In this document: positions 56,844 to 64,000 of the stretch, piece after piece
How positions within the stretch are numbered: position 1 is the stretch's first letter
How the letters are laid out: each line of letters starts with the position of its first letter
Assembly: GCA_030435675.1 (NCBI GenBank)
Contig: CM059622.1
Span: forward strand, 5,456,001 to 5,520,000
Reading direction: 5' to 3'
Source of the DNA: Steinernema hermaphroditum
Lineage: Eukaryota > Nematoda > Chromadorea > Rhabditida > Steinernematidae
DNA length: 64,000 nucleotides
Made by a program: the position numbers and the translations under genes
Notes under the pieces: model-generated
The model's database searches: none
The model's input: the letters and a program-made list of their open reading frames with translations, nothing else
Told to the model about the DNA's origin: nothing

Positions 56844-57560
56844 TTTTGCGATTGTGTTGCTATGTACCTATGTGTATTTAGAGGGAAAATAGAATATGCG
56901 AGAAGGTAGGACTTGAACAGGGATGCACAAACCAAAAGCTTTAGGTGCCCTATTGTAGGGTGTCCCAGATATCTTCATACAGTGGCGGCCGTATAAATAG
57001 CCGCACCCCCTACATAAAGTTTCTATTGCCGATTTACCCTAGATTTGCAAATGTGGGCACTAAACCAATGGCACTACCATGTTGTAGGATGTAGAATTTA
57101 TCAGGCATCAACACATTTTTGGGCATTCATTGAGCGCTGAATGGCCAGCTGCTGACAGAGTAGCCAAAGAGCGTTCACTTCACTCTTATCAAATTTTTTT
57201 GTAGCTCATAATCAGACGATCGGTACGAGACGAACGACCTCGTGCGTCGCACGTAGTCGCATCAAGAAACATCGCCGTCAACGTGGTCACTAACCGGTAC
57301 TTCGAGACGTAATGTCATCCTATTGATCAAAAAATGTAAAGTGTAAGAGAGTCTGGAATGAGGCGCATATTGGCGAACATTCCATGAGGATACATGGTGA
57401 AGGAACACCTTCACAACCTCACAAAATTCCTAGTTTCCAAAAAGACTGTAACTTTGAGTACTGTAACTAAATAGAAATTAGCTACTAGCTCCATGTTACG
57501 GAACAGATCCATCATGAGGTCTTTCATTTGGTCGCGGTCGCGATCGTTCAGTTAGTTCTC
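56844..57560. other. intergenic, possible transposon debris
   Basis: AGGGTGTCCCAGATATCTTC near 56,957 resembles a Tc/mariner end, but no matching partner was found. No gene is supported. Confidence 0.3.
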
Positions 57561-57566
57561 TCAGAA

Positions 57567-57764
57567 ATGAGTTTAGAAAGCGGTCGTTCCATCCAACTGG
57601 TCAAGAAGACCGTCATTGAATTGTGTTGTCCCGATAGCACTTTTGTTTATATCTTCGTCTCAATGGTGTCAGTTACAATTATGGCTCTTTCACAAGGTGC
57701 CCTTACCGGCACCGTTTTGCATGTGAACCCTATGCAATGTCTACAGCCACGATTTGATGAATGA
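57567..57764 (+). CDS. possible small membrane protein, 65 residues
   Basis: A single frame starting at an ATG directly behind a TCTCTCAG acceptor-like site. One hydrophobic stretch (FVYIFVSMVSVTIMAL) could be a transmembrane helix. A 49-bp part of the frame (57,632-57,680) is repeated at 60,013-60,061 outside any gene, which weakens the case for coding. No family recognised. Confidence 0.3.
   Translation: MSLESGRSIQLVKKTVIELCCPDSTFVYIFVSMVSVTIMALSQGALTGTVLHVNPMQCLQPRFDE
57632..57680 (+). repeat. 49-bp direct repeat, copy 1
   Basis: Begins CGATAGCACTTTTGTTTATA and is essentially identical to 60,013-60,061, 2.4 kb away on the same strand; the two copies flank the cysteine synthase gene. Confidence 0.85.
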
Positions 57765-57767
57765 TTC

Positions 57768-58629
57768 AAAGATGATATAAAACGGTATAAAAATTGTGGA
57801 AATTCTCGCTATTTGCATCTAGATATCGAAATGTTTCTGATAAGCCATCACGTTCATCGCTAACCCTTATCCAAAAGCTGCTCTGCCTCCGTAAATTTTA
57901 TGATACGTAAAGGTGCCAAATTTTCGACACTTCACATTTACAACGGCAATCAATCAACCTGCACAGGTTCGTAAACCTACTAAAGTGACGCCATCAAAAA
58001 TGCGCTGGAGTCGCAGAGAGGAAGTGATCAGCACCAACGCGACCTTGAAGCTTCAGGCGATGATGTCACTTCACTCGATGAAGAATAGCCTGCAGAGTTT
58101 GTCACGTTTCTTCGGATTCCGAATGAACCACTGTAAGAACAAAGGAAACGACATGCTTTGACTTGAGTGAAATTTTGCAGTCTGACGGTACTTAGTAAGT
58201 AAATAAACATATGAACCATGCGCACTTCATGCAGAAATCAAAATACCTCTCATTTTCATTCCTCGTCTCATTCACACTAGAATGTATGTAAAAGGCGCAT
58301 CGCTTCTTAATCGCTGCACCGAAGATCACCCGCAGCTTCTTTGCAGACACAGAAGAGTCACGTTTTGTGTCGCCAACACACTTAAGTGATGTCACTTCTC
58401 TGCGCGGGGTGTTCCTGATGCTGATTCGGGTTGGAGACGTGCCGATCGCAAAAGGCAAAGAACGAGCAGAGACGAGAGAACTGGTCAAATTAGCACCATC
58501 GACTGTTTTCACACGCGGACGCACCGCCCTTGTACGGTATATAAGGAACTGCCGGTAGAAATGAACATATGGTCCATTCGGAGGTCGTTCTAAGGAGTCC
58601 TTTCAGATTGAAACTTCCCTTCCGTAGCC
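57768..58629. other. region upstream of cysteine synthase, no certain gene
   Basis: A + frame at 57,913-58,161 and a - frame at 58,192-58,524 are open but show no domain. The immediate upstream sequence of the next gene contains a CCTTTCAG acceptor-like site about 20 bp before its ATG. Confidence 0.3.
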
Positions 58630-59914
58630 ATGCCTCGTGACACTATCTGCAAGGACGCCATCGAGATGATCGGCAGAACCCCGATGGTCCAGCTGAACAA
58701 GGTGACCGAGGGCCTCGAGGCCAGGATCGGTAGGGAGAGATGGTTGTGAGTCACCTAAAGGCCGATTTTAGCCGTGAAGATCGAGTATATGAACCCCGCC
58801 TGCTCGGTCAAGGACCGCGTCGGATTCGCAATGATCGACGCCGCTGAGAAGGCCGGTCGCATCAAACCCGGAGAGAGTGTCCTCATCGAGCCCACCTCCG
58901 GCAACATGGGCATCGCCCTGGCGTTCGTCGCCGCCGTCAAAGGCTACAAGCTGATCCTGGTCATGCCCGCTTCGATGAGTATTGAAAGAGTAAGGCAAAG
59001 GTGTTTGGACGGTGGAGATAAGGACGGTTTAGCGCACTCTTCTCAAAGCCTATGGAGCTGAAGTCGTTCTGACGGACCCGGCTACTGCCGTGAAGGGAGC
59101 GATGGAACGTGCCTTCGAACTTGAGAAAATCATTCCCAATGGAGTCGTCCTCAATCAGGTGAGCGCGACGGGTTCATTCTTATCACTAGAGGGGCAAAAA
59201 CTGAGCCCTAGTTTTAGTCACAAAAGTCACTATCGGTTAGTCACTATCTAGTCACTATTTGATTATCGGTCGAAATAAACGATCAAATTTCAGTTCGGCA
59301 ACCCAGCCAACCCTGAAGTGCACTACAACACGACTGGCCACGAGATCTGGGACCAAACCGAGGGCAACGTCGACATCGTCTGCTTCGGAATTGGCTCTGG
59401 TGGCACGATGACTGGCGTCGGCCGCTATCTGAGGGAGAAAAAGCCCAGCGTGCAGGTCTACCCAGTGGAGCCCTTCGAGTCCTCTGTCATCAACGGCCTC
59501 CCGCACAGCGCTCACAAGATCCAGGGCATGGGCACGGGAATGATCCCCGACATCCTGGACAAGTCGCTCTTCCAAGAGGCGATCCGAGTGCACTCCGACG
59601 ACGCCATCGCCATGGCCAAGCGCCTGGCTCTCGAGGAGGGTATCCTGGCCGGAATCTCCAGTGGAGCCAACGTGTGCGCGGCCATTCAGCTCGCGAAACG
59701 CCCTGAGAACAAGGGAAAACTGATTGTGACCTCTCTGGCTAGCTTCGGCGAGCGCTACTTGTAAGTGCTATATTCGAAGGCAATCTCTATGTTTATCTTT
59801 AGGAGCACCCTGCTCTACAACGACATCAAGGAGTCCTGCGAGCAGATGAAGATGTCCACCATCGAGGAGAACGTGAAGGATCTCGGCGAGAAGTTCGGAA
59901 TCCAAAAGAACTAA
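58630..59914 (+). CDS. cysteine synthase / O-acetylserine sulfhydrylase-like (CYSL)
   Basis: PLP-dependent fold-type II enzyme of 340 residues; nematode CYSL proteins act in cysteine synthesis, sulfide or cyanide metabolism. Exons are 58630-58729, 58772-58989, 59033-59158, 59294-59760 and 59803-59914. The PLP lysine lies in [13 protein letters not shown] (near residue 47), the substrate loop is [10 protein letters not shown], and the phosphate-binding loop is [24 protein letters not shown] and the C-terminal region follow. Codon usage is strongly C/G-ending, unlike the neighbours, which suggests high expression. AATAAA is at about 59,944, 30 bp after the stop. CYSL-1 and CYSL-2 types c annot be separated by eye. 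Confidence 0.95.
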
Positions 59915-59943
59915 TCGTCTATCACCCTTGTGCCAGAGTACAA

Positions 59944-59949
59944 AATAAA
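59944..59949 (+). terminator. polyadenylation signal of the cysteine synthase gene
   Basis: AATAAA 30 bp after the stop codon, within a short AT-rich 3' region. Confidence 0.7.
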
Positions 59950-60012
59950 GCATTTCACATGAATCTAGAGGGTATATAGATAGCTAGGGGCTAGAAATTA
60001 GTTCGACAAAGG

Positions 60013-60061
60013 CGATAGCACTTTTGTTTATATCTTCGTCTCAATGGTGTCAGTTACAATT
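60013..60061 (+). repeat. 49-bp direct repeat, copy 2
   Basis: Same sequence as 57,632-57,680. The bases after it differ (TAAACAG against TATGGCT), so only this core was copied. Confidence 0.85.
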
Positions 60062-60587
60062 AAACAGAATGTGGTTGATGGTCGGCCTAGAAGAACACTC
60101 AGAGTACAGACTGGACCAGTATCATATCGATCGATCTATCTTGTTCTGCATTTATTCTTCTTGCATTTATTCTTCTTAACTCAAAAAATCACGCTGTCTC
60201 TCGATCTCTATAGCTCTATAAAGATGCAAACTGAGAATAGGAGCTTACTTTTAGGTGCTCTCATTTCTAATTACATAGACCTGACGAACGCTTTAGTCAT
60301 GCTACTGTAATTGTCAAGTCCACTTAAGTCAGAAAATGTATCGATTTGAATGATTTGAAGACAAACGTTCCCAAACAGGAGCGTTCGCAACGGTGCAAAC
60401 GCAGTGCGGTCCCCAGGCATACCCAAAAAGGGCAATATCCTTTCTCACCGGCGGTTCCCAATGGCAATCCGAGCCGGTTCTATGTCTGCGGCTCAGTTGG
60501 CATCTCAGTGTCGTGACTCTAGGTCGTGTATAGGATTCGGAGGCTAGGTGTTTATTGGGCGGCATAACATAGGATGGGTAGTAGGGT

Positions 60588-60754
60588 TGTCGAATCGAAT
60601 CGAATCGAATAATTCGAGTTTTTACGAATATCGAATATTCGATTCGATATTCGAGGATCTTCGAATATCGAATATTCGATTCGATATTCGAGGATCTTCG
60701 AATATCGAATATTCGATTCGATTCGCTATTCGAAGATTTCCGAATATCGAATAA
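60588..60754. repeat. left subterminal palindromic repeat array
   Basis: About four imperfect units of roughly 40 bp based on GAATATCGAATATTCGATTC. Each unit is itself partly palindromic. Confidence 0.85.
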
Positions 60755-60762
60755 AAAAGTGG

Positions 60763-60832
60763 CAGGCATCACGAGGGATTGAACCCCCGACCCCCAGCAT
60801 GGCAGGAGCCAACCGATAGCAGTTTTAGCGTG
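60763..60832 (-). other. tRNA-like remnant inside the hAT-like element
   Basis: On the minus strand GGGGGTTCAATCCCTCG resembles a T arm (GGTTCAATCC), but no full cloverleaf with a sensible anticodon stem could be drawn. It is likely a tRNA-derived fragment or SINE end. Confidence 0.35.
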
Positions 60833-61219
60833 TGTCACGTGTTGTATTACTAGCTGCTAGTATTTTCGTAGCAGTCCGTCCTTCTTTTTTGCCTGATTCA
60901 CTATCATTCTGCAGATTTCTGGTCGTCCGCAAACGTATTGCAAAGGTTTTGCTCGCTCTGGCAACACTCAATCGCGAAGAAAACAGTGCTCGGAGAGCCA
61001 TCGATGTCTCTATTGTCTTACATTTGCTTAGCAGGAATGCGTTGCTACTGAAGATGAGCTAAAGTTCAGCAAAAAAACGTCTGCGCGCTGTGTAGGTCGC
61101 TAGATGTGTAGTCATTGACGACCGTCACTGTCGCCATTGTCCCGATAGCCCTAGAGCCTAGGCCGCTTGCTAGACCTAGGCCGCCCTATTGCGCGGAGAT
61201 GCTTCAGAGAATGATATAG

Positions 61220-61571
61220 TACGACAGTGAGATAGATTGAAAAAGTTCTTGTAAGGGCTGAAAACAGGAATCTCTGAGCTCAAAGTGAAGAGCCGTTGTG
61301 GACATTAACTTGAAAAGATGCGGTCTAGGGTAGTCAGACTTTTGGGGAAACCAAAACTATTTTTTTCCACATTTGGCCCCTATTTCTGTTATGCAGAAGT
61401 GCTGTTTGGGCTTACTAGCTGCGATCGATAGCTATGTACCTGCATATCTCCACTGTATGTTGGAGTACTTAACGTACCGTAAACGTTGGAGTTAACATAG
61501 TGCTCAGGAAAGGCCATCTTTTTGATTATTTAATGTTTTCCATGTGTCCCATTTTCAATGTTCCAACCCAA
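61220..61571. mobile_element. truncated mariner-like element nested in the hAT-like element
   Basis: The right end CCATTTTCAATGTTCCAACC followed by CAATA matches the ends of the 26.3 and 40.1 kb elements, and blocks such as CTCAAAGTGAAGAGCC match their interior. The left end is missing. Confidence 0.7.
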
Positions 61572-61935
61572 TAGAAAACATAGTGTCATTTCCCGCTGTC
61601 TCTTAGGTACCACGCTACAGTTGCTCACTAGGTGGAGATACTAGGTGAAACCAATCGATGCAGTCCTTATTGCAAAAGACACGTAGAATGCTGGCTTAGA
61701 ATACACCAGCTAATAAGAAAGGGAGAAAGAGCAGAAGGACGGTTGTGGCGACAAAACATAGAATGGTAAAAGGGAAGTACACTCTTGCCGTTCTCTTCTG
61801 CGCACACTCTGTGCAGAACCACTCTTCTATGCTCACTTTGATTTGCCATGAGTTGGAAAACCTCTGTCTACAGCGGTACTTAAAAAGGCCAGAAATAGGA
61901 CTCTGAAAAAATTCAGAAAAAAATAAAAAAAAAAA

Positions 61936-62098
61936 TTCGATTCGATTCGATTCGAACCTTCGAATATCGAATATTCGATTCGATTCGAAATTCGAAGATC
62001 TTCGAATATCGAATATTCGATTCGATTCGATATTCGAGGATCCTCGAATATCGAATATTCGATTCGATTCGATATTCGAGGATTTTCGAATATTCGAC
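61936..62098. repeat. right subterminal palindromic repeat array
   Basis: About four units like those at 60,588-60,754, in inverted orientation. Confidence 0.85.
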
Positions 62099-62113
62099 AA
62101 CCCTAATGGGTAG

Positions 62114-63240
62114 CGACCGCCAATGGCGAGCATTCTCCGCGCAAGATTAACCAACATTCGGTGGCGCCCATTGTGGCCCGCGCAATTACATTATACCATC
62201 TGTCGTCAATGAGACTGAGAGATGAGACATACATGTCTCATCGCACCACCCACATCTGGTTGGAACGTGCACGTGCGTGTTTTCCTCAAGTGATCTAGCA
62301 GAACACGATCCGATTACTAGATGATCTTTAAATATTTTGATGATCTTATGCATTTATTGTTCTCATTTTTTGAACCACCGGTGGGAAGGAAGAAGTTTAT
62401 CAGCCTTTTTGTATCTTACTATTTAGAAAGGCTCTTGACTCCGCGTCCCTAGCTCTACTGATGTTCAAAGTTTCGGCCAAATCGGTGTTTATCACTTAGG
62501 AGAGTTCCCTTGTCAGTGACATCGCTAGCGGCTGTAGTGATAACGTCTCTTTTGCTAGCTTGACAGCTTTATAGAATTCGGTTCCAAATGGGCGATTTTC
62601 CTTTGAATGGCACTTCTAATCTTCATCGTTGTTTCCGAGTAAATCGTTTTATTTCCACTTAATTTCTGCACAATCTCTCCCGAAAAGGTGCTATCGGCTG
62701 TAAATGTGAATTCCCATGATCTGTAAACAAGGACACCCAGATTGCGGCAGGGCTGCCATTTCCTTCTCTTATCACATCAATTGATGGTTCACCGGTAGCG
62801 CTCGCTTATTAATCGGTCGCCGAACCTCTTGTGATAAGAAGGTTCACCATTTTCTGAAGGCGTTATGATCCTATGATCCCAATTTCACCCTTGTTTTCTT
62901 CATCCTACTGAGTGCGATAAAAATCGTCTGTTTTCATTCGTTGGAAAACACGGTTCTGTGCTGATCACCATCTTCACGCCATTCGCATCACAAATCGCAA
63001 CTCATTTATCTCACAGAAGCTCCCTCGATCCGAAGCGATGCGAGCGTTCACTCCGTTCGCGCATTCGATCATTTCATTTCGGCTGTCACTTTCCTTTGGC
63101 GCCATTATCGATTGTTCGGCGCGCTGGTTGCTCGTCTTCCAAGATGGCCGGTGTCAGATCCGGTCCTTTTCAATCCAGTTACATACTTGTAATGTTGCGT
63201 TTTTAGATTTTTGGTATGAGCGGAGGAAAACCGGTGAGCA
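62114..63240. other. intergenic, no certain gene
   Basis: Frames at 62,958-63,247 overlap one another and have no domain. They may be 5' leader of the next gene, whose first certain exon starts at 63,244. Confidence 0.3.
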
Positions 63241-63243
63241 GAT

Positions 63244-64000
63244 ATGAAAAGTCACACAGATTATACAACAGACGATTGGACAGCATTGAACCGTAGGTCG
63301 AAAATAGGGAGGACTGTGGAAAAAAACGCCGGGTTTAGATGTGTGAAAAATCTCGCAAAGTATCTACTTCGACACGGAGAAGTTCACCGATTGAGGCTCT
63401 TGAAGGTAGTGCCGCCTAAAGATGGATTTGGCCACAATTTTGTTGTAGGAGATGCTCGAAGGCTTACCTTTGAAGCCTTCTGCAAGGTCAGATGGGGCAG
63501 ACGCGTCGGAGTGTGAGCGACTCTTCAGAGAGATTTTTCCACCGAACGACCCTGAAGTGGTCACAATCAGTGACGATGAAGAGGTACTGTTGTCGGGCAA
63601 AGCTCGAGAAATCGGAACTTTTAAGGATCACAACGAGTCAGTGGAGGAACCGGTGCCGAGCACAAGTGGGCAGAAAAGGATAATCGTGCAGCCCTCACAG
63701 CTGCTCACTGAAGAACAGTGTGCATATACAGTTCTGGAATCTTCTGAGCTTGTACAAGAAGCGCCAAATGAATCATTAGACCGTATTTTTTCTGCAGAAG
63801 AAGAGGTGATGAGAGAAGAAGCAGAGGCTCTATCCATCGATGCAGTAAGAGTTGAAATTTACATTCCATTTCAAAAGACATTTCAAGGTCCAAAATCAGA
63901 TTTCTGAAGCGTCACACGTATCATTCGAAAAAGAGGCCGGGCGGTCAGATAAGTCGGAGCTTTCCGGGAAGGAGCATCAAGATAAGAACGAACATCAAGC
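63244..64000 (+). CDS. unrecognised acidic protein, 5' part only
   Basis: Exons are 63244-63405, 63449-63844 and 63888 to beyond the window. Both introns are phase 0 (43 bp each: GTAGTG...TTGTAG and GTAAGA...TTTCAAG), and the third exon stays open to the edge. The ATG lies just behind a GAGCAG acceptor-like site. The start (DYTTDDWTALNRRSK) leads into a basic, possibly helical stretch (FRCVKNLAKYLLRHGEVHRL), then a long acidic region (TISDDEEVLL, FSAEEEVMREEAEAL). A 42-bp stretch (GTCAGA...CTTCAG, from 63,487) could also be spliced out in frame. No domain recognised; a nuclear or chromatin role would be a guess. Confidence 0.55.

Larger units (their letters stand above)
60582..62105. mobile_element. 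hAT-like non-autonomous element, 1524 bp
   Basis: Perfect terminal inverted repeats TAGGGTTGTCGAAT are flanked by perfect 8-bp duplications ATGGGTAG (60,574-60,581 and 62,106-62,113). Just inside each end are arrays built from ATATTCGAA/TTCGAATAT and CGATTCGAT words, on the two sides in inverted orientation. The middle holds a tRNA-like segment and a truncated mariner-like piece. No transposase frame is present. Confidence 0.9.

Noticed and set aside
60763..60832. Functional tRNA gene
   Set aside because: Only the T-arm-like part fits; acceptor and anticodon stems do not pair properly.
60329..60838. 169-codon minus frame, and 153-codon minus frame at 61,696-62,157
   Set aside because: Both are made of SNIESNRIFDIR-type translations of the ATATTCGAA arrays at the ends of the hAT-like element.
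60588..62098. CRISPR-like arrays of short repeats
   Set aside because: Repeats are palindromic and adjacent without unique spacers, lie inside terminal repeats of a transposon, and the genome is eukaryotic.

Overview
The window is from a rhabditid-type nematode. Coding regions are cut by many introns of about 40-50 bp with TTTCAG/TTTTAG acceptors. Several start codons sit just behind an acceptor-like site, as expected for spliced-leader trans-splicing. The gene content includes Srv/Srg-type serpentine chemoreceptors, a SPD-2-like centrosome protein, a tfbm-1/guk-1 pair and a nematode-style nicotinic receptor. The species cannot be fixed from the sequence. I rebuilt exon structures by hand; for every multi-exon gene listed as CDS the intron phases close to an open frame.

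Positions 1-41.6 kb are an accessory region. It holds ten related three-exon chemoreceptor loci: seven on + and intact or nearly so, two on - (16.2-17.3 and 18.9-20.2 kb), and one decayed locus at 40.9 kb. Nearly all have a first exon of exactly 156 bp and phase-0 introns, and eight carry a CANNTG (E-box) motif 50-100 bp before the start codon. Interleaved are a 3 kb inverted duplication (about 9.9-13.1 kb and 22.1-25.4 kb), which carries a secreted protein gene and a Cys-rich/C-type-lectin gene on each arm. Also here are a frameshifted papain-type protease, a secreted Cys-rich protein gene (33.1 kb), a tRNA-Leu, and many DNA transposons. The transposons include a Merlin element that landed with an 8-bp target duplication inside a duplicated chemoreceptor exon, a mariner, TA-flanked mariner-like elements, an 8-bp-TSD hAT MITE, and a palindromic GTCGCGCAG-rich element.

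Positions 41.8-60 kb are a gene-dense housekeeping block: tfbm-1 and guk-1 in tandem on -, a divergent PP1-type phosphatase on -, and on + an N-terminal-only relative of SPD-2. These are followed by the complex I subunit NDUFB9 (-), an alpha-type nicotinic receptor (+), a full SPD-2/CEP192 homologue (+) and a cysteine synthase (+). Three introns here use GC instead of GT donors.

Positions 60-64 kb hold a second hAT-like element with perfect 8-bp target duplications and subterminal arrays of ATATTCGAA-type repeats. The start of an unrecognised acidic protein gene runs off the right edge.

The most unusual items are the shared E-box upstream of the chemoreceptor family, the Cys-rich plus C-type-lectin fusion kept on both arms of an inverted duplication, the Merlin-interrupted palindrome, and the ASH-less SPD-2 relative.
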